A stretch of 5,728 nt of DNA. Source: Rickettsiaceae bacterium (GTDB lineage: Bacteria; Pseudomonadota; Alphaproteobacteria; Rickettsiales; Rickettsiaceae). Shown here in pieces: positions 1 through 5,728 of the stretch (position 1 is the stretch's first letter; each line of letters opens with the position of its first letter). The DNA is taken from assembly GCA_017995275.1 (NCBI GenBank), contig JAGOJE010000072.1, positions 1 to 5,728 of the forward strand. Direction: 5' to 3'. The position numbers and the translations under genes were made by a program. The notes beneath the pieces are model-generated. The model was not told the origin of the DNA, did not search any database, and saw nothing but the letters and a program-made list of their open reading frames with translations.

Positions 1-1
1 A

Positions 2-304
2 TTTTGTCCACTTGACCTTGTAGTGAAAGTTGCAAGCACAGGTGCATTACTAGAATATATAACAGTAATGATAGTTGTGATGCTGTTTAGGGTAAGAGAA
101 CCCGGCGCACAAAGGTCTTTCAAATGCCCATCTTTGTTCTTCATAGCTCCAACTGGAATTTTAGCTTGTGTCTATATGCTTCAAAAACAAGCGATAGATA
201 AAGACGGATCCATAACAACTATAGGACAAATTCTTATAGGTTGGATAGGGTTTGCTATTGCTCTTTATATAGTAAGATCCTTAGTCATAAAAACTCGTGA
301 ATAA
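2..304 (+). CDS. APC-family amino-acid permease, C-terminal part (5' end outside window)
   Basis: This is the last 100 codons of a membrane amino-acid transporter; the open frame continues upstream to the window edge, so a GTG at 23 is an internal codon and not the start. The visible protein aligns without gaps to the end of the complete permease at 2366-3763: both carry CPL(D/E)L, RSFKCP, IAPTGI, KQ.IDKDGS and a final hydrophobic segment. I count roughly half of the positions identical, so the two are diverged paralogs and not a recent copy. The fragment should hold the last three membrane helices (from GALLEYITVMIVVMLF, LFFIAPTGILACVYML and IGWIGFAIALYIV) and a short basic cytoplasmic tail ending at TAA. 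By family it would act in the inner membrane, taking up or exchanging amino acids; the substrate cannot be told from this part. No convincing terminator follows. Confidence 0.9.
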   Translation, partial: FCPLDLVVKVASTGALLEYITVMIVVMLFRVREPGAQRSFKCPSLFFIAPTGILACVYMLQKQAIDKDGSITTIGQILIGWIGFAIALYIVRSLVIKTRE

Positions 305-459
305 GGTTACATCTCAAAAGAGGCAAAATATAGGTTGTAATATGACTGATAAACCCAATCTTTAAATTAAGTCTATAACTTCTTCCTCAAAAAATTACAT
401 TCATATCACATTACTTAATTTTAAACGCTATTTAAGCTATAAATCCCCCTCTTTTCTTG

Positions 460-489
460 TTGAGTTCTATAAAATCTGTTAAAGATAAT
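460..489 (+). promoter_or_regulatory. possible sigma70-type promoter for the ankyrin gene
   Basis: TTGAGT (460-465) and GATAAT (484-489) are separated by 18 bases and match the sigma70 consensus at 4/6 and 5/6 positions. Transcription would start near 496, leaving only about 11 bases before the ATG at 507. In DNA this AT-rich chance matches are common, so this is a candidate only. The rest of the 305-506 spacer shows no gene, tRNA or strong hairpin. Confidence 0.3.
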
Positions 490-506
490 AACGGAAAAAT
501 CAAACA

Positions 507-1151
507 ATGGAAAATATGATGCTCCAAGAATACTATCAAATGGAATATTCCGATGAATCTACCGAAGAAAGCTGGGAAAAAATTAATTTCGCTATAAAAA
601 CCGACAATTACGCAGAATTACAAAGGCTAATAACTGAAGAAAATATCGATGTAAATATTGTAGGCGCAAGAAAAACTACCCCTCTGCATTTAGCTGCTTT
701 TTATGGCAATATTAAAGCGATAGATTTTTTAATGCATCAAGATGGAATAAATTTACTTGCGCAAGATAGAACCTACTCTACTCCATGTATAACAGCCTTA
801 TATAGAAAATATTCTGCAGCAACTTGCAAGCTCCTAGAGGATCCTTCAGTCCTTCAAAACTTCATGGAAAATTACGATAAATCTATCATATATATGCTAA
901 ATTCTGCAGAAACATTTAGATATGGAATGTACATCATAACAAAACAACTAAAATCTAGCGGCGTAGATCTAGATTCAAGGCCTTTGACAAAAGAAATTTT
1001 AGCTCGAGTAGAATGTATTCTAGAAGCAGAAACTTGCCATAAAGATGACATAAAAGAATTCTTAAAAATAGCTGGCTATGAGACTGACTACGACCCCGCA
1101 ACAATATATGGAGACATAGCACATAACAATTGTGACGAATTGGCAGAATAA
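507..1151 (+). CDS. small ankyrin-repeat protein, possible host-directed effector
   Basis: A 214-residue soluble protein with no signal peptide or membrane segment. Residues 57-88 form a clear ankyrin repeat (TTPLHLAAFYGN, then a second helix AIDFLM and an INLLAQD turn). Residues about 26-56 (AELQRLI, then IDVNIVG) look like a degenerate preceding repeat, and 89-112 (STPCITALYRKYSAATCKLL) like a partial following one. Ankyrin repeats bind proteins; in Rickettsiales many such proteins are secreted and bind host targets, but nothing here proves secretion. Residues 113-214 are predicted mostly helical and I do not recognise them; L160-T-K-E-I-L...V168...L172 faintly resembles an F-box/PRANC core, and TIYGDI (Tyr201) lies near the acidic C-terminus. 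The start is uncertain: ATGs occur at 507, 516 and 519, and no strong Shine-Dalgarno precedes any (GGA at 509-511 would suit 516). Parts of the coding strand are richer in C than G (12 C, 5 G in 841-900), unlike mnmA, which may mean a separate origin. Confidence 0.82.
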   Translation: MENMMLQEYYQMEYSDESTEESWEKINFAIKTDNYAELQRLITEENIDVNIVGARKTTPLHLAAFYGNIKAIDFLMHQDGINLLAQDRTYSTPCITALYRKYSAATCKLLEDPSVLQNFMENYDKSIIYMLNSAETFRYGMYIITKQLKSSGVDLDSRPLTKEILARVECILEAETCHKDDIKEFLKIAGYETDYDPATIYGDIAHNNCDELAE

Positions 1152-1181
1152 CAATCCCATCCATCCCCAAAAAATAATCCC

Positions 1182-1210
1182 TTGCTTAAAGCCCAATCAT
1201 TCTGTATGAT
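1182..1210 (+). promoter_or_regulatory. putative promoter of mnmA
   Basis: TTGCTT (1182-1187) and TATGAT (1205-1210) are spaced by exactly 17 bases. The -10 matches consensus at 5/6; the -35 keeps only the TTG. Transcription would begin near 1217, giving a leader of about 17 bases before the ATG at 1234. It would let mnmA be transcribed independently of the ankyrin gene, after which no terminator is visible. Confidence 0.42.
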
Positions 1211-1233
1211 GGTGCGTTTTGTTCATTTTTATT

Positions 1234-2334
1234 ATGCTTGATATTAATAAGGCTAAAGAAGATACTACTGTAGTTGTTGCAATGTCTGGCGGGGTTGATA
1301 GTTCAGTTGTTGCAGCTATGCTAACTCACGAAGGATACAAAGTTATAGGGATAACTTTGCAGCTTTATGATCATGGCATGACTATTGGTAAAAAAGGCGC
1401 ATGTTGCGCAGGAAATGATATATATGATGCACAAATGGTGGCTTCTAAGCTTGGAATTCCACATTATGTGTTAGATTATGAGAGCAGGTTCAGGGAAGAA
1501 GTAATAGATGATTTCGCAGATAGCTACCTTAGAGGAGAAACTCCATTACCGTGCGTGCGCTGTAATCAATCTGTAAAATTTGTGGATCTTGTGAAAATGG
1601 CAAAAGATCTTGGCGCGGATTGCTTAGCAACTGGCCATTATGTACAGAGGAAAAATGGCCCAGATGGAGCAGAGCTACATAGGGGGATAGATCCGACAAA
1701 AGATCAGAGCTATTTTTTATTTGCAACTAAGATGGATCAATTAGAGTTTCTGAGATTCCCTCTTGGTGGTATGAAAAAAGATGAAACCAGAAAGATAGCA
1801 GAAAAATTTGGGCTTGTAGTAGCTGACAAACCCGATAGTCAGGATATTTGCTTTGTTCCCGATGGAAGCTACGCTAGACTAGTTGAAAAACTAAGGCCTG
1901 GAAGTAATAAAGAAGGCAAGATTGTACATATAGATGGGTTTGAACTGGGAAAACACAATGGAATAATAAACTATACCATTGGACAGAGAAGGAAAATAGG
2001 GATAGCCTTTAATGACCCATTATATGTTGTTCGTATTGATCCTGAGGCTAATATAGTTTATGTTGGTCCAGAATCTGCCCTTGGTAGTACAGAATTTGTT
2101 ATCAAGGAAGTTAACTGGCTTGGAGTTGGTGATAAGCCAGTAGGAAATTTTGAGGTGAAAGTAAAAACCCGATATAGGCAAGATTTTTTCGATGCCACAA
2201 TTGTTCCTATGGAGGACAATATGATGAGGGTTATTTTACACTCAGAACAGAAATCTATCACGCCTGGGCAAGCTTGTGTCATATATGATGGAACAAGACT
2301 GCTGGGAGGTGGATGGATTACAAGATTACCATAG
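1234..2334 (+). CDS. mnmA: tRNA-specific 2-thiouridylase MnmA
   Basis: MnmA (TrmU) is the cytoplasmic enzyme that uses ATP and a persulfide sulfur to convert U34 to 2-thiouridine in tRNA-Lys, -Glu and -Gln, aiding accurate decoding. The 366-residue protein is full length (E. coli: 368). The ATP-binding PP-loop SGGVDSS is at residues 18-24. Cys110 in LPCVRCNQSVKF matches the E. coli nucleophile Cys102, and Cys206 in DSQDICF matches catalytic Cys199. ATGHYV, KDQSYFLF, YTIGQR and TPGQACV.YDG are also typical of the family, the last in the C-terminal beta-barrel. I chose ATG 1234 because the protein then begins just before the conserved TTVVVAMSGG strand; an upstream in-frame TTG at 1219 would add only MFIFI. 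Neither start has a Shine-Dalgarno, the leader being U-rich. The permease at 2366 follows 31 bases after the stop and is probably co-transcribed. Confidence 0.97.
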   Translation: MLDINKAKEDTTVVVAMSGGVDSSVVAAMLTHEGYKVIGITLQLYDHGMTIGKKGACCAGNDIYDAQMVASKLGIPHYVLDYESRFREEVIDDFADSYLRGETPLPCVRCNQSVKFVDLVKMAKDLGADCLATGHYVQRKNGPDGAELHRGIDPTKDQSYFLFATKMDQLEFLRFPLGGMKKDETRKIAEKFGLVVADKPDSQDICFVPDGSYARLVEKLRPGSNKEGKIVHIDGFELGKHNGIINYTIGQRRKIGIAFNDPLYVVRIDPEANIVYVGPESALGSTEFVIKEVNWLGVGDKPVGNFEVKVKTRYRQDFFDATIVPMEDNMMRVILHSEQKSITPGQACVIYDGTRLLGGGWITRLP

Positions 2335-2352
2335 TTTTGGTAAGCAATTTTT

Positions 2353-2358
2353 AAGGAG
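2353..2358 (+). promoter_or_regulatory. strong ribosome binding site fixing the permease start
   Basis: AAGGAG lies 7 bases before ATG 2366. It is the best Shine-Dalgarno in the window and shows that translation starts at 2366; the open frame extending back to 2276 inside mnmA is not needed. Confidence 0.85.
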
Positions 2359-2365
2359 TGAAAAA

Positions 2366-3763
2366 ATGAATTTCTTTAGAAAAAAGACATTTGAATCAGT
2401 AAAAGAAGGTGGGGCAAATAGTGGCCTTGCAAAGACATTAAATGGGTTTGACCTAATAATGTTAGGGCTCGGGGCTATAATTGGTTCTGGCGTATTTGTA
2501 CTTACTGGAATAGTCGCGGCCAAATATTCAGGCCCTGCGGTTATGCTTTCATATGTCATAGCTGGTATTACATGCGTATTTGTTGCTCTTGCTTATACAG
2601 AGCTTGCTGCGATGCTACCAACATCAGGCAGTATATATACTTACGCATATGTAGCATTCGGGGAAATTGTAGCATGGGCTATGGTTGGTGTTTTAGTTCT
2701 TGAACTCACAGTTTCGGCTAGTGGAGTCGCTGCTGCTTGGTCTGGATATGTTACTGGCTTATTAAAGGCTGGCGGGGTAAATATACCTGAAATATATACC
2801 TCAGTACCAGCGCATGGTGGTATAGTTAATATTCCAGCTATACTAATAGTGATGTTTGTAACATTTGTGCTTTACCTTGGCACTAAGGACAGCAAAAAAC
2901 TAAATACTATTTTAGTTTTAATAAAAATGACTGCTATTGGTATATTCGTGATAGTTGCTGTACCTCATTTTGACGTACACAACTGGGATAATTTTATGCC
3001 TTATGGATTTGATGATGTTTTAAAAGGAGCTTCAATATTATTCTTTGCATTCACAGGATTTGGGTCTCTTGCTACTGCTGCAGAGGAATGTCAAAATCCT
3101 AAAAGGGATATAATGATTGGAATTATAGGATCTCTAACCCTTTCTGCTGTAATTTATGTCACAGTGGGAGGTCTTGCTACGGGTATAACATCATTTGAGA
3201 ATTTGGATAATGCTCAGCCTCTGGCTCATGCTCTTACGCTAAATAACAGCCATATTGGTTCTGCGATTGTTGCAATAGGTGCAGTATGCGGCCTAACAAC
3301 TGTTGTTATGGTGAATATATATGCACAATCACGTATATTCTACGCTATGTCTCGAGATGGGTTGCTACCAAGGCCTTTTGCAAGGCTGCATCCAAAATAT
3401 GATAGTCCTTATATTTCTATCATGCTTGTATCAGTTGTTGTATCAATACTTGCAGGTCTGTGCCCACTTGAACTAATAGCGCAAATGTCTAGTATGGGCG
3501 CTTTGGTAGATTATATGGTGGTTCTGATAATAGTTATGATATTTAGGGTTACTATGCCTAAAGTGGCAAGGTCATTCAAATGCCCCGCTCTATTCGTTAT
3601 AGCCCCTACTGGAATCGTTGCTTGTTTGTACTTACTGCTTAAGCAAATGATAGATAAAGATGGGTCATTAATAACAGCAGGAAAGGTTCTTTTGATGTGG
3701 TTAGTATGTTTCGTATTTGCCTACATCATAAGGGAACTGTTCTTTAAAAGATCAAAGATTTAA
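2366..3763 (+). CDS. APC-family amino-acid permease (cationic amino-acid transporter/YfnA-like)
   Basis: A 465-residue inner-membrane protein with about 12 hydrophobic segments, the usual length and topology for the amino acid-polyamine-organocation family. Helix 1 carries the substrate-binding signature GLGAIIGSGVFV (residues 34-45), followed by helix 2 and the conserved AYTELAAMLPTSGSIYTYAY. The helix 6 signature FFAFTGFGSLATAAEE occupies residues 226-241 and is followed by QNPKRD, as in CAT-type permeases. RIFYAMSRDGLLP after helix 8 and R.FKCP..F..APTG before helix 11 also fit that branch. It should import or exchange amino acids; the substrate is not readable from sequence. The helix 6 motif has GFGS where many CAT relatives have GFDA, which may alter specificity. 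The start is set by the AAGGAG at 2353. It follows mnmA by 31 bases, so the two are likely one transcript ending at the terminator at 3797. The truncated gene at 2-304 is its paralog. Confidence 0.93.
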   Translation: MNFFRKKTFESVKEGGANSGLAKTLNGFDLIMLGLGAIIGSGVFVLTGIVAAKYSGPAVMLSYVIAGITCVFVALAYTELAAMLPTSGSIYTYAYVAFGEIVAWAMVGVLVLELTVSASGVAAAWSGYVTGLLKAGGVNIPEIYTSVPAHGGIVNIPAILIVMFVTFVLYLGTKDSKKLNTILVLIKMTAIGIFVIVAVPHFDVHNWDNFMPYGFDDVLKGASILFFAFTGFGSLATAAEECQNPKRDIMIGIIGSLTLSAVIYVTVGGLATGITSFENLDNAQPLAHALTLNNSHIGSAIVAIGAVCGLTTVVMVNIYAQSRIFYAMSRDGLLPRPFARLHPKYDSPYISIMLVSVVVSILAGLCPLELIAQMSSMGALVDYMVVLIIVMIFRVTMPKVARSFKCPALFVIAPTGIVACLYLLLKQMIDKDGSLITAGKVLLMWLVCFVFAYIIRELFFKRSKI

Positions 3764-3796
3764 TTGACCAAGAGCAGGCATAAGCTCTAAACTACG

Positions 3797-3832
3797 GCCT
3801 CAGGTGTGATAATTTCTCACCTGAGGCTTTTT
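3797..3832 (+). terminator. intrinsic (Rho-independent) terminator after the permease
   Basis: GCCTCAGGTG (3797-3806) pairs perfectly with CACCTGAGGC (3818-3827): 10 base pairs, 7 of them G-C. Past a T-T mismatch, two more pairs (3808-3809 with 3815-3816) leave a 5-base loop. The stem is followed directly by five T residues (3828-3832). A weaker 5-bp hairpin, AGAGC (3771-3775) with GCTCT (3784-3788), lies just upstream. The placement ends the mnmA-permease unit and separates it from the AGCS-hisS pair. Confidence 0.92.
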
Positions 3833-3862
3833 GCAATATATACATAGAACTAGGTATAGATT

Positions 3863-5167
3863 ATGGAATCAATTTTAGATGCTATTAATTTTCTCCAGAA
3901 TATTTTCTGGCAATATATAGGCTTCTTAGTAATAATATTAAGTGGCTTATATCTCACTATAATTTCTAAAGGGTTCCAGTTTAAGACCCTTGCAAATTTT
4001 AGGAAAAATTTTGGTGAATTATTGCATGAAGGTAGAAAAAAGGGAGATGAGGGTATACATCCATTCAAGCTATATTTTGCATCAGTTGGTGGCATGGTTG
4101 GTTTGGGCAATATAGTTTTAATAGGTGCTGGCGTTGTAATAGGTGGCCCCGGAAGTATTTTCTGGATGTGGGTAGCATCTTTCTGTGGAATGTTAATAAA
4201 ATATTCTGAGATTTATTTAGGAGTAAAATATAGAGTAAGCAACGGAAGGCGCAGTTACAATGGTGGCCCTATGTATTACTTAAGGGCGGCATTTGATAAT
4301 AAATTCATTCCGGCTCTTTCGGCATTTTTGCTTTGTATATATGGTGTTGAGATCTACCAATTTACAGTTATTGTTGACTGCATAGAACATAGTTTTGAGC
4401 TAGATCGTCATATAGTGATTGTTGGGCTTTTAATTGCATCTCTTTATACCGTAATTGGTGGAGTTAGAAGGCTTTCAAATGTATGTTCTGTTATGATGCC
4501 AATGCTGATGATAGTTTACATAGTAACATGTCTTTACATAATTATATCGCATTATAGCGTATTACCTTCGGTATTTTACGAAATATTCCACGGAGCATTT
4601 CATGGCACGGCTCCTATAGGAGGTTTTGTTGGAAGCTCCATGATGATGGCGGCGTATCAAGGCACATCCAGAGCTGTATATGCTGGTGATATAGGAATAG
4701 GATATGATTCCGTTGTACAAAGCGAAACGATGATACAGGAGCCAAAAAAGCAAGCTCAGATAGCTATTTATGCTTTATTTAGTGATACATTCATATGTAT
4801 GATGACAACTCTTTTGATATCCGTAACGGGTGCATGGAATACAATGAACGACATGCCATCTGCTAATGTTGTACCTAATATTTTGTCTCAATATCTACCT
4901 TATGCGGATATATTCATGACTGTGTTGTTATTCTTTGCGGGATTCACAACAGTAGTTGCATTTTTTACAACTGGAGTAAAAAGTGCACATTTCCTGAATC
5001 ATAAATATGGAAAATATATTTACATCATATATGCTACTTCTGCCTTTGTGATTTTTTCAGAATATAACGCTGATAAAATATATCCTGTTATGTATTTGGT
5101 TGGTGGTCTATTAATGCTGATGAACACATGGGGAATATTGAGATTAAGTAGAAAAATAGAGTTTTAA
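3863..5167 (+). CDS. alanine/glycine:cation symporter (AGCS) family transporter
   Basis: A 434-residue polytopic inner-membrane protein, a little shorter than typical AGCS members (about 450-540). The family marks appear in order: GGMVGLGNI (residues 76-84), GGPGSIFWMW (94-103), GMLIKYSEIYLGVKYR (109-124) and GGPMYY (134-139). Later come SDTFICMMTTLLISVTGAW and several more hydrophobic segments. Characterised members couple uptake of alanine or glycine to Na+ or H+. The usual SRG.FSNEAG.GSAP signature is here changed to SRAVYAGDIGIGYDS (269-283), so this is a divergent subgroup and its substrate is less certain. ATG 3863 has only a weak AGG (3852-3854) 8 bases upstream; no nearby alternative start exists. 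It lies 30 bases past a strong terminator, so it needs its own promoter, which I could not place. The stop codon abuts the hisS ATG with no spacing, indicating co-transcription. Confidence 0.88.
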   Translation: MESILDAINFLQNIFWQYIGFLVIILSGLYLTIISKGFQFKTLANFRKNFGELLHEGRKKGDEGIHPFKLYFASVGGMVGLGNIVLIGAGVVIGGPGSIFWMWVASFCGMLIKYSEIYLGVKYRVSNGRRSYNGGPMYYLRAAFDNKFIPALSAFLLCIYGVEIYQFTVIVDCIEHSFELDRHIVIVGLLIASLYTVIGGVRRLSNVCSVMMPMLMIVYIVTCLYIIISHYSVLPSVFYEIFHGAFHGTAPIGGFVGSSMMMAAYQGTSRAVYAGDIGIGYDSVVQSETMIQEPKKQAQIAIYALFSDTFICMMTTLLISVTGAWNTMNDMPSANVVPNILSQYLPYADIFMTVLLFFAGFTTVVAFFTTGVKSAHFLNHKYGKYIYIIYATSAFVIFSEYNADKIYPVMYLVGGLLMLMNTWGILRLSRKIEF

Positions 5168-5728
5168 ATGAAACTACAACCAGTACGTGGCATGAAGGAT
5201 CTTCCCCCTTCTGATTCTCTGATACACGAACACATAATAAATACGGCAAAAAAAGTTGCTGCTTTATATGATTTTTCACCTATGTCCGTTCCGATATTAG
5301 AACATACAGATGTATTTGCAAGAACGCTTGGGGAGTCATCTGACGTTGTAAGCAAGGAGATGTACAGTTTTCTAGATAAAAGTGACGATAGTTTGACTTT
5401 AAGGCCAGAATTTACAGCTGGTATCATGAGAGCTTTTATATCTGGCGGAATGCATCATATGGTTCCACTAAAATTATTCTCACATGGACCCTTATTTAGG
5501 TACGATAGGCCGCAAGCTGGTCGTTACAGGCAGTTCCATCAGATCAATTACGAATTTTTGGGGGCTGACGGAATATATACTGATGCTGAAGTCTTAGGAC
5601 TCGCCCGTGATACTTTTGCAGCTCTTGGCATTGATAGAGACATATCTCTTGAACTAAACTCTCTAGGGTGCAAGGAATCAAGGCTGCGTTATCAAGATAT
5701 GCTCGTAGAATATTTCACAAAATATGAG
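5168..5728 (+). CDS. hisS: histidyl-tRNA synthetase, N-terminal part (3' end outside window)
   Basis: The first 187 codons of HisRS, the cytoplasmic class II synthetase that charges tRNA-His with histidine using ATP; full proteins are about 410-425 residues, so nearly half is visible. The protein begins with PVRGMKDLPP (residues 5-14), the start of the catalytic domain. LRPEFTAG (78-85) is the conserved substrate-binding strand, and FRYDRPQAGRYRQFHQ (110-125) is class II motif 2 with its ATP-contacting arginine. LELNSLG (161-167) follows. Motif 3 and the anticodon-binding domain lie beyond the edge. ATG 5168 is adjacent to the TAA of the upstream transporter; only a weak AGAG (5158-5161) precedes it, so translation is probably coupled to the transporter. 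The frame has no internal stop and no missing motif in the visible part. Confidence 0.97.
   Translation, partial: MKLQPVRGMKDLPPSDSLIHEHIINTAKKVAALYDFSPMSVPILEHTDVFARTLGESSDVVSKEMYSFLDKSDDSLTLRPEFTAGIMRAFISGGMHHMVPLKLFSHGPLFRYDRPQAGRYRQFHQINYEFLGADGIYTDAEVLGLARDTFAALGIDRDISLELNSLGCKESRLRYQDMLVEYFTKYE

Noticed and set aside
305..420. A terminator after the truncated permease (GGTT...AACC around 332-351 and AAGT...ACTT around 369-381)
   Set aside because: The stems are only 4 bp and no T-run follows either; they are expected by chance in AT-rich sequence.
955..1170. Reverse-strand open frames over the ankyrin gene, mnmA, the transporters and hisS (for example 955-1170, 1529-1726, 2058-2282, 3850-4110, 5164-5427)
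   Set aside because: All are short, antisense to genes with clear family motifs, lack ribosome binding sites and encode no recognisable domain.
1219..1233. TTG at 1219 as the mnmA start
   Set aside because: It adds only MFIFI, has no Shine-Dalgarno, and would lie at about the expected transcript start; ATG 1234 gives the normal family length.
1206..1241. Short open frame (ATG ATG GTG ... TGA, 11 codons) overlapping the mnmA start, like a leader peptide
   Set aside because: Its start codon falls inside the proposed -10 box, so it would not be in the transcript, and it has no ribosome binding site.
2276..2365. A 30-codon N-terminal extension of the permease overlapping the end of mnmA
   Set aside because: The added residues are hydrophilic and unlike the family N-terminus, they lie within mnmA coding sequence, and ATG 2366 has an ideal AAGGAG at 7 bases.
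3831..3860. TTGCAA (3831-3836) and TATAGA (3855-3860) as a promoter for the AGCS gene
   Set aside because: Transcription would start near 3867, downstream of the only plausible ATG at 3863. A second pair, TTCTCA (3814) with TATATA (3837), overlaps the terminator and is too weak to claim.

Overview
The window is AT-rich, gene-dense bacterial DNA with every recognisable gene on the + strand. The MnmA protein (Cys107-Val-Arg-Cys110 and DSQDICF motifs, 'GITLQLYDHG' near the N-terminus, 'GGGWITR' at the C-terminus) closely resembles what I remember of MnmA from Rickettsiales. With the low GC, several amino-acid importers and an ankyrin-repeat protein, this points to an obligately intracellular alphaproteobacterium of the Rickettsiales type (Rickettsiaceae, Midichloriaceae or a relative). 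This placement is inference from memory of family sequences, not from a search.

Layout: (1) 2-304, the C-terminal end of an APC-family amino-acid permease cut by the window start. (2) 305-506, a 202-bp spacer with a possible promoter at its right end. (3) 507-1151, a small ankyrin-repeat protein with an unassigned, tyrosine-bearing helical C-terminus. (4) 1152-1233, a short spacer with a plausible -35/-10 pair. (5) 1234-2334, mnmA, tRNA 2-thiouridylase. (6) 2366-3763, a complete APC-family permease, paralogous to the truncated gene at the left edge and preceded by a strong ribosome binding site 19 bases after mnmA ends. (7) 3797-3832, a clear intrinsic terminator. (8) 3863-5167, an alanine/glycine:cation symporter (AGCS) family protein whose stop codon directly abuts (9) hisS, histidyl-tRNA synthetase, running off the right edge with 187 codons visible.

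Functionally the window pairs amino-acid uptake with translation: mnmA is followed by a permease, and an amino-acid symporter is followed by hisS. The terminator at 3797-3832 separates the two pairs. For an intracellular bacterium that imports host amino acids this is sensible housekeeping. The least ordinary parts are the ankyrin protein lying between two permease paralogs, its unassigned C-terminal half, and the altered signature motif of the AGCS transporter. I saw no CRISPR array, insertion sequence, tRNA, rRNA or evident defence or mobile system, and no strong evidence of a wholly new system.
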